This document shows, piece after piece, positions 8,578-16,826 of a DNA stretch of 32,546 bases. Made by a program: the position numbers and the translations under genes. Each line of letters starts with the position of its first letter. Positions within the stretch are counted from its first letter, which is position 1. This DNA is from Prevotellamassilia sp. (lineage in GTDB: Bacteria; Bacteroidota; Bacteroidia; Bacteroidales; Bacteroidaceae). The stretch covers positions 1 through 32,546 of the forward strand of contig VSQE01000022.1 in assembly GCA_009775705.1 (NCBI GenBank), written 5' to 3'. The notes under the pieces were generated by a model. It made no database searches. It was given only the letters and a program-made list of their open reading frames with translations, and had not been told where the DNA came from.

Positions 8578-8683
8578 GATTCTCTGTGAAAAATAAAAGC
8601 GAGCTGGCAAGCTATGTTCGTCCGTTTATTCGCTCTAAACAACTTGTCGGCCCGCTTCATATAAAACGTCTGTTCTCCGGCTC

Positions 8684-10078
8684 TTACTTCTGCGTCATCT
8701 GATAGACGATGTCCATGATCTGCTTTCCAAGAGCGTCAGCCTCTTCCATCGTATGGGCTTCGGAATAGACACGGATGATCGGTTCGGTGTTCGACTTGCG
8801 CAGGTGCACCCACTTGTCGGAAAAATCAATCTTCACTCCGTCGATGTCCGTAACCTTCTCGTTCTTATACAGTTCTTTCACCTTTTTCAGGATGGCAAAG
8901 ATGTCCGTCGTAGGATCCAGATCAATACGGTTCTTGGCAATGAAATATTTGGGCAGGGAATCACGCAACTCGGTGGCTTTCATTCCGGTCTTGGCCAGAT
9001 AGGTCAGGATGAGGGCAATACCGACCAGAGCATCGCGGCCGCTGTGGGCAGCCGGATAAATGACACCGCCGTTGCCTTCGCCGCCCACTACGGCTCCGGT
9101 TTCCTTCATCTTGGTCACGACATTCACCTCGCCAACGGCAGCTGCGGTATAATTGCAGCCGTATTTCTCGGTCACGTCACGCAACCCGCGGGTGCTCGAA
9201 AGGTTTGACACGGTGTTGCCGGGAGTGTGCTGCAACACGTAGTCGGCTACGGCCACGAGCGTATTCTCCTCGCCGAACATCGTTCCGTCCTCACAGATAA
9301 GGGCGAGACGGTCTACATCAGGGTCTACCACAAAACCGATGTCGTGACGACCTTTGCGCAGCAGATTGCGGATTTCGCTGAGATGTTCTTTCAGCGGTTC
9401 GGGATTGTGGGCAAAATCGCCGGTGGGTTCGGCATTCAGCGGGGTCACGGAAGTCACGCCCAACTGACCGAGCAATTTGGGCAGGATCACACCGCCGACG
9501 GAATTGACGGTGTCGATGGCCACGGTGAAATGTGCGCGCCGGATGGCTTCGACATCCACCAGTTCCAGATCTTTCACAAGCTCTATATGGCGCTGGTCAT
9601 AACTGAAATTCTTGGTATAGCAGCCCAGACTGTCGACATCGGCAAACTCGAAATCGCAGTTGTTGGCCAGACGAACCACTTCGGAAGCCTCTGCGGGCGG
9701 CAGGAACTCGCCGCGCTCGTTCAGGAATTTCAAAGCATTCCACTGACGGGGATTATGGCTGGCTGTGATGATGATGCCGCCGCAAGCTTTTTCCATCGTG
9801 ACGGCAAGTTCGGTGGTAGGCGTAGAAGCCAGACCAATATTGACAACATCGAATCCCATGCTCATCAGCGTTCCGCAAACAATATGGCTGACCATCTCTC
9901 CGGAAATACGGGCATCGCGGCCCACAATAATCTTACGACGGAAAGAACGGCTCACTACTTTTTCGCGCAGACTGGCATAGGCAGACACTGATTTGGCAAT
10001 GTCAACAGGGTTGAGGGTGTCTCCGGTGCGGCCGCCGATAGTGCCGCGGAAACCGGAAATGGATTTTATTAATGTCAT
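8684..10078 (-). CDS. glmM: Phosphoglucosamine mutase
   Basis: A predicted 464-residue alpha-D-phosphohexomutase converting glucosamine-6-phosphate to glucosamine-1-phosphate, the step before UDP-GlcNAc for peptidoglycan and LPS. The phosphoserine loop is TASHNPRQWNALKF, the Mg-binding loop is DPDVDRLAL, the sugar-specificity loop is GEGNGGVIYP (typical of Bacteroidetes GlmM), and the phosphate-binding loop is RKSNTEPIIRVYSEA. All four domains are present and the length is normal. The start MTLIKSISG is preferred over an upstream in-frame ATG at 10117, because that one would lie at or before the predicted transcription start. Confidence 0.93.
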   Translation of the reverse strand: MTLIKSISGFRGTIGGRTGDTLNPVDIAKSVSAYASLREKVVSRSFRRKIIVGRDARISGEMVSHIVCGTLMSMGFDVVNIGLASTPTTELAVTMEKACGGIIITASHNPRQWNALKFLNERGEFLPPAEASEVVRLANNCDFEFADVDSLGCYTKNFSYDQRHIELVKDLELVDVEAIRRAHFTVAIDTVNSVGGVILPKLLGQLGVTSVTPLNAEPTGDFAHNPEPLKEHLSEIRNLLRKGRHDIGFVVDPDVDRLALICEDGTMFGEENTLVAVADYVLQHTPGNTVSNLSSTRGLRDVTEKYGCNYTAAAVGEVNVVTKMKETGAVVGGEGNGGVIYPAAHSGRDALVGIALILTYLAKTGMKATELRDSLPKYFIAKNRIDLDPTTDIFAILKKVKELYKNEKVTDIDGVKIDFSDKWVHLRKSNTEPIIRVYSEAHTMEEADALGKQIMDIVYQMTQK

Positions 10079-10114
10079 AGTATTACTATTTGAAATATAT
10101 ATCTTTGCATAGTG

Positions 10115-10122
10115 CAAATGTA
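10115..10122 (-). promoter_or_regulatory. -7 box for glmM
   Basis: The minus strand reads TACATTTG (TAnnTTTG). Transcription would begin near 10108, leaving a leader of about 30 bases before glmM. Confidence 0.5.
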
Positions 10123-10217
10123 CAAACTATGCGGGAAATAAAATGACAGCGGGAAAGGTTTTTTTACTGTTTTTTCAAAAAAAAGTTGCCTTTGTACGTC
10201 CGCCTGAAGTCGGGCAC

Positions 10218-10571
10218 TCAATCCGCGCAAAGCTCAGCGAGCAGACCGCCGCAGGCATCTTCCAGCAGGTTCAGGACTTCCTCGAACCCCTCGGGACCGC
10301 CGTAGTAAGGATCTGGAATCTTCTCCGCCGAGTGACGGCGGAGATAATCCGTCATGCGCACTATTTTCCCTGCCGAATGGGCATCGGACGACAACTCGTG
10401 CAAGGCACGCTCATTCTCCGCGTCCATAGCGACCAAGAGGTCGAAGCGCCCGAAGTCGTGCCGCCGCACCGGCCTCGACCGGTGCACAAGCTCATAGCCG
10501 CGCGCACGGGCATGCCGCCTCATCCGCTCATCGGGCAGTTCCCCTTCATGATAATCTATGATCCCAGCCGA
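10218..10571 (-). pseudogene. LMW protein tyrosine phosphatase, 3' fragment
   Basis: The C-terminal 117 codons of a low-molecular-weight protein tyrosine phosphatase. Reading from the break, the sequence is SAGIIDYHEGELPDE, then HRSRPV, DFGRFDLLVAMD, and the general-acid loop IPDPYYGGPEGFEEV with LLEDACGGLL at the end, all characteristic of the family. The N-terminal catalytic P-loop is missing here: immediately upstream are two in-frame stop codons, and the missing start is found at 20385-20509. The gene is therefore split by the 9.8-kb insertion. An internal ATG (10523) could make a truncated product, but it would lack the nucleophilic cysteine. Confidence 0.9.
10562..10571. repeat. Left 10-bp direct repeat (insertion boundary)
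   Basis: TCCCAGCCGA, identical to 20385-20394. Bases on either side differ between the two copies, so the repeat is exactly 10 bp. It encodes the Ser-Ala-Gly of the phosphatase DSAG stretch and marks the left edge of the inserted island as a target duplication or attachment core. Confidence 0.85.
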
Positions 10572-10636
10572 TCACTAAATAAAATAAGACAAATTGCTTA
10601 TTTTTTTAGCAGCTTGGCTTATTTCTTTCTTTAAAA

Positions 10637-10670
10637 TTGTCTGCAATTTGTCTGCAAATTCAAAATTTGC
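10637..10670. repeat. Short direct and inverted repeats at left island end
   Basis: TTGTCTGCAA occurs twice, at 10637 and 10648 (11-bp period), followed by the perfect inverted repeat GCAAATT-CAA-AATTTGC (10654-10670). Clustered repeats just inside an element end could be recombinase arm sites, or the A+T-rich hairpin could help end the operon transcript. The rest of 10572-10716 shows no gene. Confidence 0.5.
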
Positions 10671-10716
10671 GTCAACCCGCCGTCAATGCGGATGCGTGAC
10701 AACATATTGTAGTCAG

Positions 10717-11733
10717 TTATGATTTCTTGCCTCCGAGACGCTTTCTTTCTGCTTCGAAGGCTTCGAGGAAGTGGATTTCGACCGAGGATAGCTGGTATTG
10801 TGTACGCTCACGGAATTTGTCGTATTCCTCATTGGCTTTAAGTCTGGCAACCTCAGCTGACACGCTTCCGGCATGATTCAATAATTCCTTACCCGACAGC
10901 TTCAGAAAATCGTCGAGCTTCTGAATCCAATCTTTCATATACATCGGCACATGGCTCTTGGCCTGAAGTTCGGCAAAGTCAAGATACAGGTTGACGATTC
11001 GGTTTAACATATCGACCTCTTCCTCCGAAAGATAATTCTTCGCAATCTCAGCCTCATGTTTGGTAGGCATGGCACCTTGCCATGTTGTCAAACCCATGAA
11101 ATCCTTTTCGGCATTGGCGCGGTCACAGATAACCTCTGCGGCAGTATGTCCGTGGGCTGCAAAGTGCATTTTGTTCTGCACCGTCTTGAAGAACTGTTGG
11201 GTGATGGAGGTGCGAGGGTCATAGTCGATGCTGAGAGCATAAATCTCAAGCACCTTGCGATAGAACACCTTCTCCGAGCTTCGGATGTCACGGATTCGAG
11301 ACAACAATTCGTCGAAATAATTCCCCTGCCCGGCGTTTTTAAGTAAATCGTCATTGAGAACGAATCCCTTAATTATGTACTCCTTCAGCACCTGAGTAGC
11401 CCACTGGCGGAACTGCACGCCTCGATGCGAGTTGACACGATACCCCACGCTGATAATCATGTCAAGATTATAAATGGGAATCTTACGCTCAACCTGTCGT
11501 TTCCCTTCCGTTTGAACTTGTGCAAAAAATGCACAAGTTGAATCGGCGGTTAATTCTCCTTCATCGTAGATTTTTTTGATATGCCGCTGTATGGTTGTGC
11601 GGTCGCGCTGAAACAACTCAGCCATCTGGTCAGCCGTAAGCCACACAGTCTCATTAGAGAGCCGAACCTCAATCTTCGTCTCTCCACCCTGCGTCTGAAA
11701 TAATATTATCTGTCCGTTATCCATATCAATCAT
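10717..11733 (-). CDS. RhuM family protein
   Basis: A 338-residue protein of the RhuM (virulence RhuM) family, first named from a Salmonella pathogenicity island and common in genomic islands beside restriction and defence genes. The N-terminal half has a KilA/phage-regulator-like DNA-binding region (VWLTADQMAELFQRDRTTIQRHI, residues about 31-53) and the family's YNLDMIISVGYRVNSHRG and FRQWATQVLKEYI. The C-terminal part carries the conserved YYDPRTSITQQFF-like region (here YDPRTSITQQFF) and a helical tail. Molecular function is not established. It is the last gene of the island operon, three bases after the preceding stop. A second in-frame ATG (11724) is possible. Confidence 0.85.
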   Translation of the reverse strand: MIDMDNGQIILFQTQGGETKIEVRLSNETVWLTADQMAELFQRDRTTIQRHIKKIYDEGELTADSTCAFFAQVQTEGKRQVERKIPIYNLDMIISVGYRVNSHRGVQFRQWATQVLKEYIIKGFVLNDDLLKNAGQGNYFDELLSRIRDIRSSEKVFYRKVLEIYALSIDYDPRTSITQQFFKTVQNKMHFAAHGHTAAEVICDRANAEKDFMGLTTWQGAMPTKHEAEIAKNYLSEEEVDMLNRIVNLYLDFAELQAKSHVPMYMKDWIQKLDDFLKLSGKELLNHAGSVSAEVARLKANEEYDKFRERTQYQLSSVEIHFLEAFEAERKRLGGKKS

Positions 11734-11736
11734 TTA

Positions 11737-12006
11737 CTAAAAATCATCATCCATCATATCATAGTCGTCCTGCTCGTCATGGAAATCATCACAAGATTGT
11801 GAATAGCCATAGTCGCGATTGTCATAGCGAGAGTAACTATTCTCATTGGGACCAAAGCCATAGTGCGTATCATCGACATCAATAATATCCTTGTTGCCAA
11901 AACTGCTGGACGTATCCGACATATTCTGTTGTGTCTCGTTGTGCTTATGAGAGCCAAACAGCCAACGAAACAAGAAAAACTCACCGATGTAATTCCAGAA
12001 TGTCAT
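11737..12006 (-). CDS. Small acidic hypothetical protein
   Basis: An 89-residue protein of unknown function. The first 20 residues are aromatic and hydrophobic (WNYIGEFFLFRWLFG), suggesting membrane or protein contact. The C-terminal half is extremely acidic and Tyr/Asp-rich, ending DDYDMMDDDF. It is tightly packed between the DUF2971 and RhuM genes (8-base and 3-base gaps), which supports it being real. Its charge pattern recalls DNA-mimic or partner-blocking proteins, but that is only speculation. Confidence 0.6.
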   Translation of the reverse strand: MTFWNYIGEFFLFRWLFGSHKHNETQQNMSDTSSSFGNKDIIDVDDTHYGFGPNENSYSRYDNRDYGYSQSCDDFHDEQDDYDMMDDDF

Positions 12007-12014
12007 TAAATATT

Positions 12015-12818
12015 TTATTTTAAGTTTACTACGTTGGTTAATGCACTTTCTTTAGGAGCAACATTATAAAGATACGTTTTACATAAACTTTCTACTAATA
12101 CTTTATTCCCCTCGGACATATTAGGGCATAATGTTATATCAATAGAGTTTAGAGCTGCAATATCTAAATCCAAATCATAGTACCTGATTGTGTTCGGAAT
12201 ACCTTGATTAAAAGCCGAACAAAGCCATGTTGCAAATATTTCATCTCCTACTGAGATATTTGATGGCTTTGGATAAATGTTTAGAACAAATCTACTCTCA
12301 TTCTGAAATGACCAACGTAAATTCTTAAATGCTCCAAATTTTGACAATTCGAAATTAAAAGAGCCATTAGAATTTCGTGTAATGGCATTTTTCATTGCCT
12401 CTGCAACATTAGGAACATATCTTACGCTTCTATAGAAAACGCCATCATTAAAGCATGGAGTTATAAATAGATTTGACATAGCTAACATATCTGGAGATAA
12501 CAGTGTCTTTACTTTCCCTTCCATAGTGACTCCATTTATTACATCTCCGTCGTTATATGTATATGTCTTGAACATTTCTTTTTCTAAGCCAATCCGCACA
12601 CCAACCCCTTTGTCCGTGTACATTCTCCATAAAGGGATGCTCTCCTCCGGATCTTCGGTCCAACATGACACAAATAAATATTGTCCGACCTTAATTCCGG
12701 AGCATTCTGTTTGGCCCTCTTCCAAATCATCTACTTGGTCAAGGCGATTGAAACGGATTGTCTTATTCTTAAGAATTAGAGCCAGCGTTTCTATATTGGT
12801 GTAATGATAAATTCTCAT
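12015..12818 (-). CDS. DUF2971 domain protein
   Basis: A 267-residue protein matching the DUF2971 family, best seen in the N-terminal part: YHYTNIETLALILKN, then DQVDDLEEG, LFVSCWTEDPEESIPLW and GVGVRIG. DUF2971 proteins are frequent in defence and prophage islands of Bacteroidetes and other bacteria. Their biochemical activity is not firmly known to me. The gene is markedly A+T rich (22 G+C in the 60 bases from 12361) compared with the helicase gene, suggesting separate acquisition. It begins 2 bases after the GIY-YIG stop codon, so it is part of the operon. Confidence 0.82.
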   Translation of the reverse strand: MRIYHYTNIETLALILKNKTIRFNRLDQVDDLEEGQTECSGIKVGQYLFVSCWTEDPEESIPLWRMYTDKGVGVRIGLEKEMFKTYTYNDGDVINGVTMEGKVKTLLSPDMLAMSNLFITPCFNDGVFYRSVRYVPNVAEAMKNAITRNSNGSFNFELSKFGAFKNLRWSFQNESRFVLNIYPKPSNISVGDEIFATWLCSAFNQGIPNTIRYYDLDLDIAALNSIDITLCPNMSEGNKVLVESLCKTYLYNVAPKESALTNVVNLK

Positions 12819-12820
12819 GA

Positions 12821-14014
12821 TTAACTAAGATAGATAATTTGTTGGAACTGCGGATTATATTCAATCAGTTTACCGGATATAATTGCTTTAACGGCTTCTT
12901 CAATCACTTTGAAAGGGACAATGAACCATTCTTTGGGACGGTGGCCATCGACAGTTAACTGTAATTGTACGGGTGCAAAGAGTTTGTGGATAAGAGCCTC
13001 GAAAGTCGAAGATTTCACATTGTAGACTTTCCACGTCACAACAATTTCGACATCAGCACAAAGATAGGTCGGTTCGTTCTTAGCGTTGGCTATACGGCTC
13101 TCGACCGATGTAACAGTAAAGCCGATTTTATAGAGGTCTTTAAGCACAGCTATCTCGGGACGAGTAGATTTTGACCGCAGTACATAGATTGTACCACTCT
13201 CAATGTCTTTATCAGTAATAGTGAAGCACTGCTCAAATTCTTCATCAGTCATGTCGGAATAATCAATTACTGAATATCCGGTAACCGATAAGTTCTTGGC
13301 GATAGTCTTATATTTGATATCAGATTCAGCACCGTTCTCATATATCACTTTTGTTCGGCCATCGCGGTCGCCATGACGATTTACTCCTTCGTCATCAAAG
13401 GCGGCAAGATAACCTATCATTCCGTCATCAACAAAGTAACTGCCAACTTTTAGACATTTGATACTGAACTTGACGAGCTTATATTTCCCAGTTTTCAATC
13501 CTTGCTGAATCTCCTTAAAGCCGTCGGTGTACTTGTCAAAGTCTTCGCAAGGGCGACGTTTGCCAACATAGTCAGCTTCTTTCCGCGCTTCAAGGCGTTG
13601 GCGCATATATTCGGGTATGTCAAATAGCCCCAGGTCATTCCCCGCCTCAATATCAGCGAGCAATGGATCGTTAAGAATTGCTTCAAGTTGTTCTTCTTCC
13701 GTCAGTTCACGATGATATTCATGCTGCGGTTCTTCCACAGTCTGAACCGGCTGAGGAAGAATACCGAGGTCGTCAAACGGGCGACAACGCTCTATCTTCT
13801 TCTCGCTTTTCAGAATCCCTACCCATTTATGAAATAGGGAGACTTCTTCAGGTGTGTCTTCAGGAAGTCGACCATTAGCTTCGTAGAAGGCAAGTATCTC
13901 TTGAAAACCGACAATGAGTCGGTCGCTTGATGTTGTCCGTTTCCGTGGAGCAGTAACATCGGCCAGAAGAGGGTCGTTAAATATTATTTCGAGTTCCTTT
14001 TTCCAGTTGATCAT
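12821..14014 (-). CDS. GIY-YIG (T5orf172-type) nuclease family protein
   Basis: A 397-residue protein with a C-terminal GIY-YIG superfamily domain of the T5orf172/MUG113 type (about residues 276-370). The two family strands are IYVLRS and LYKIGFT, followed by the helix with Arg (SRIAN) and the conserved Glu (FEALIHKLF). The N-terminal 270 residues contain a duplicated module: NDPLLAD occurs at 13-19 and again at 115-121, each time leading toward a GFQEI/GFKEI helix. The start codon overlaps the helicase stop (ATGA), so the two are probably made together. I infer it to be the DNA-cutting component of the operon's restriction-like system. Confidence 0.82.
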   Translation of the reverse strand: MINWKKELEIIFNDPLLADVTAPRKRTTSSDRLIVGFQEILAFYEANGRLPEDTPEEVSLFHKWVGILKSEKKIERCRPFDDLGILPQPVQTVEEPQHEYHRELTEEEQLEAILNDPLLADIEAGNDLGLFDIPEYMRQRLEARKEADYVGKRRPCEDFDKYTDGFKEIQQGLKTGKYKLVKFSIKCLKVGSYFVDDGMIGYLAAFDDEGVNRHGDRDGRTKVIYENGAESDIKYKTIAKNLSVTGYSVIDYSDMTDEEFEQCFTITDKDIESGTIYVLRSKSTRPEIAVLKDLYKIGFTVTSVESRIANAKNEPTYLCADVEIVVTWKVYNVKSSTFEALIHKLFAPVQLQLTVDGHRPKEWFIVPFKVIEEAVKAIISGKLIEYNPQFQQIIYLS

Positions 14015-15987
14015 TGCTGCTGTGCGAGTTTATTGCGTTTGAGTTGGCGTAGATGCGCTATTGCCATTGCTATGCGTCGAGCTAATGGGTCCCCGTCGGT
14101 TATCTCCGGCTTTACTTTACTGGGATTTTCCTCACGCCACTTGGGAAGATATTTTGTGAACAGTAAAATTGCTTCCTCGTCGGTCAGCTTCTCGGAGCGC
14201 TTATCCTCGATAACATATTGAATGGTGCGCAGAACTTCTGGCGTTAGCGATTTGCTGACAACCTCGTATGCTCGCTGGAACGGGTTGATTTCAGCAATGA
14301 GGTTGATGTCAAGCTCATTGAGATTGACAAATTTGTTTGCGATCTTGATGAACTTATTGCTGGAATCATCAGGTCCTACAACCTGCTCGCCCTGCGTTGC
14401 AATAGTCAGGATAGTATGCTTTGCCACCGCATCGACTTCTTCTTCATTCAGGTCGGGATATATATCACGGATAATCTTGGGGATATAGACCTCTGTTATC
14501 ATTTCGGCCATACCTTCTCCGATGATAGCTTCTCGGATATTTTTATCAGACAGCGTTGTGGCTACAAGGGTGTCAATGTCATTTTCAACGATAGCTTTGG
14601 TTTTGTCGTTGAGTTCGGGCAGACCTTTGACCTCGATAACATGGTCATCCTCGCCCGACTTCTTCGGCTTATCAGACGTATCTTCATCGTTGACTTTGGT
14701 CTTGAAATTCCATTTGGGAGCCATAACCTGCTCCATGAGCAATGAAGCGGATATGGCTTTGAGAAAATCGTTGACCGCCATTGAAACATCATCCTGAGCC
14801 GCATCGGGGCAAGGAATTAGGTTGGTGAACTGCGCATGGGACTTGCCCTCGCAGTCGCGGGTACAACGTCCAATAATCTGAACGACCTCTGTCAGCGAGG
14901 CACGAATGCCGATGGTGATGCAATGCTCGCACCACTCCCAGTCGAAGCCCTCCTTGGCGGTGCCGAGGGCGATAAGAATGTCGAGCGAGTCGCGGCTGTT
15001 CATACGTTGCAGATAGGACTGCAATACGGCACGTTGTTCTGCTTTATCTTCCACCAAATTGCCCACTTTCAGGAGTCGCCCGTCTGCTGTTCGTACATGG
15101 TAGATAAAGTTGTCATAATCCTGATTCTCCAGTACGCCGATATATTTTATAATTTCTGCCACTTGGTCGTGCTTATTCATAAACGCCCCCGTCTTGCTGT
15201 TGGGATGGGGAATATGGATAAGCGTTTTCTTGGTCGTGTCAAGAACATCGGGAATGGCGGTCAAGTAGTTACCTTGAAAGAAGCTGTAGCCTATGCCGAG
15301 GCTTTTCAACCATTTATAGCCGTTGAGCTGCTGGTAGTAGTTGTAGTTTATTGTCGGCTGAAACATAGCCTCGTCCTCGGGGCGCATCACCGGCACTGCA
15401 TCGCCGCGGAAATATGAGCCGGTCATGGCCAGAATGTGAGCAGATGTCTCGTTAATCAGCCGGCGAATGAGTGTGCCGAGGCGGTTGTCCTCGTCAGCTG
15501 AACCGTGGTGAAACTCGTCTATACCAAAGAAAACATTGTCGAGTTTTCGAGCATCAATACCGTTGAGCGAGTTAAGAAGCGTGGCATGGGTACATATGAG
15601 TTTGGTTGCGGTCGGATGGTCGAGAAATTCGCGGACGATGGATTTTTTAGAGTTCTCGCTACCGGCTGCAAGGCAAAGGTTCCAATATGGGGCGACTCGC
15701 CAATCCTCAAAAAATCCATATTTCTTCAATGCGGTATCTTTGAAACTACGACCGATATTTTGCTGCGGAACAGCCACGATAACTTTCTTCACGCCTTGAT
15801 TGGCGAGTTTATCAAGAGCAACAAACATCATGGCGCGGCTTTTGCCCGATGCAGGCGGAGCCTTGACAAGCAAATGCAGACGGTTGCGCTGGGCATAAAC
15901 CATCGCTTGCATTTCACGCATACCGAGCGCGTCGGTATTGCTCGACTTGCCCGTCTGGGCATACTGCACTTCAACAAGATTTATCAT
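14011..15987 (-). CDS. SF2 DExH-box helicase/translocase
   Basis: A 658-residue superfamily 2 ATPase of the type found in restriction systems. Walker A is APPASGKS (43-50), motif II is DEFH (157-160), motif III is AMTGS (187-191), and motif VI is QIIGRCTRD (370-378). The C-terminal 250 residues are helical and not recognised. There is no nuclease motif within it. ATGA overlaps link it to the AbiJ-like gene upstream and the GIY-YIG gene downstream. An ATP-driven DNA translocase between a methyltransferase and a nuclease gene is the expected layout of a restriction complex. The 60 bases from 14941 have 38 G+C, very different from the AbiJ-like neighbour. Confidence 0.88.
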   Translation of the reverse strand: MINLVEVQYAQTGKSSNTDALGMREMQAMVYAQRNRLHLLVKAPPASGKSRAMMFVALDKLANQGVKKVIVAVPQQNIGRSFKDTALKKYGFFEDWRVAPYWNLCLAAGSENSKKSIVREFLDHPTATKLICTHATLLNSLNGIDARKLDNVFFGIDEFHHGSADEDNRLGTLIRRLINETSAHILAMTGSYFRGDAVPVMRPEDEAMFQPTINYNYYQQLNGYKWLKSLGIGYSFFQGNYLTAIPDVLDTTKKTLIHIPHPNSKTGAFMNKHDQVAEIIKYIGVLENQDYDNFIYHVRTADGRLLKVGNLVEDKAEQRAVLQSYLQRMNSRDSLDILIALGTAKEGFDWEWCEHCITIGIRASLTEVVQIIGRCTRDCEGKSHAQFTNLIPCPDAAQDDVSMAVNDFLKAISASLLMEQVMAPKWNFKTKVNDEDTSDKPKKSGEDDHVIEVKGLPELNDKTKAIVENDIDTLVATTLSDKNIREAIIGEGMAEMITEVYIPKIIRDIYPDLNEEEVDAVAKHTILTIATQGEQVVGPDDSSNKFIKIANKFVNLNELDINLIAEINPFQRAYEVVSKSLTPEVLRTIQYVIEDKRSEKLTDEEAILLFTKYLPKWREENPSKVKPEITDGDPLARRIAMAIAHLRQLKRNKLAQQQ

Positions 15988-16826
15988 GATTGAACTGACA
16001 TTTTGTTCGTTGTGTAATTAATAATTGAGGAAGACTGTACGAGCATAAAAATTGCATCAGAATGGTCAGGTAAATAATCCTGTGACAACAATTCATGTCT
16101 AATGCCTGTATTCGACTGATTAGTATACGTATAAAGTTTCTCAATAGCTTGAACAATGAATTTATGTAATAGATTCGGCTTCTTTTTTTGCAGATTATTC
16201 AACGCTTCTCCTAAGGTTTGGCCACCGAAATTTTCCCGCATAAAACTACCAACGGCAGATATAGACTCTTTAATAGAATTGCGGAAATCTGGGGTTTGAT
16301 TTGAAGGAGAGATTGATTGTAATGCCTGCTTTAGATGTATCTGTACATTACCATTGGCTATGGAAATAGCTTGTTCAATACTCCCAATTTCTTGGCTTGA
16401 TGTGGTTTCGACAAATATACTTTTTGCGAGTCTATATCCATATCGATGGCGTTCAAATTCTTTGTTTAAGTCGCTAATACCGCAATCTAATTTGCGTATT
16501 TCATCAGAATTTAAATGTTTATAGAGATAATTTAAACACCATTCAATTACATCAAGTTTTTCATACCACTCCAAATCATCGTAGTCCATGTAATGGATTG
16601 GATTTATCATTTTATGCTGATTTCCCTCTATACGACGGTTTAGATAATATCGACCGAATTCTGCTGTCATTTTTTCAAATATTGAAAGTGGGAGAGTGTA
16701 TTTATTCCATAATTCCGTGAAAAAATTCTGGATTGAATTCATTATCGATGGTGTTAAAGTTTCTCGAATAATAACTGTCGAAACTTCAACGTATCCGCTC
16801 CTTTGTGAAAATGGTATGAATGTCAT
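15984..16826 (-). CDS. AbiJ-like / HEPN-type abortive infection protein
   Basis: A 280-residue protein resembling AbiJ-type abortive infection proteins. The N-terminus (FSQRSGYVEVSTVIIRETL, then a WNKY-containing helix) resembles AbiJ_NTD4-like domains. The C-terminal part (about 180-275: RNSIKESISAV, TLGEALNNL, YTNQSNTGIRHELL, ending in a hydrophobic helix) is the HEPN-like region often fused to these domains. HEPN proteins are commonly RNases that stop growth of infected cells, but I do not see an unambiguous Rx4-6H motif. It is very A+T rich (13 G+C in the 60 bases from 16501) yet joined by ATGA overlaps on both sides, so it looks like an inserted module now translated with the restriction genes. 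Confidence 0.65.
   Translation of the reverse strand: MTFIPFSQRSGYVEVSTVIIRETLTPSIMNSIQNFFTELWNKYTLPLSIFEKMTAEFGRYYLNRRIEGNQHKMINPIHYMDYDDLEWYEKLDVIEWCLNYLYKHLNSDEIRKLDCGISDLNKEFERHRYGYRLAKSIFVETTSSQEIGSIEQAISIANGNVQIHLKQALQSISPSNQTPDFRNSIKESISAVGSFMRENFGGQTLGEALNNLQKKKPNLLHKFIVQAIEKLYTYTNQSNTGIRHELLSQDYLPDHSDAIFMLVQSSSIINYTTNKMSVQS

Noticed and set aside
10143..10634. Plus-strand open frame over the phosphatase 3' fragment and left island end
   Set aside because: It crosses the insertion boundary and is antisense to conserved phosphatase sequence, so it is a chance frame.
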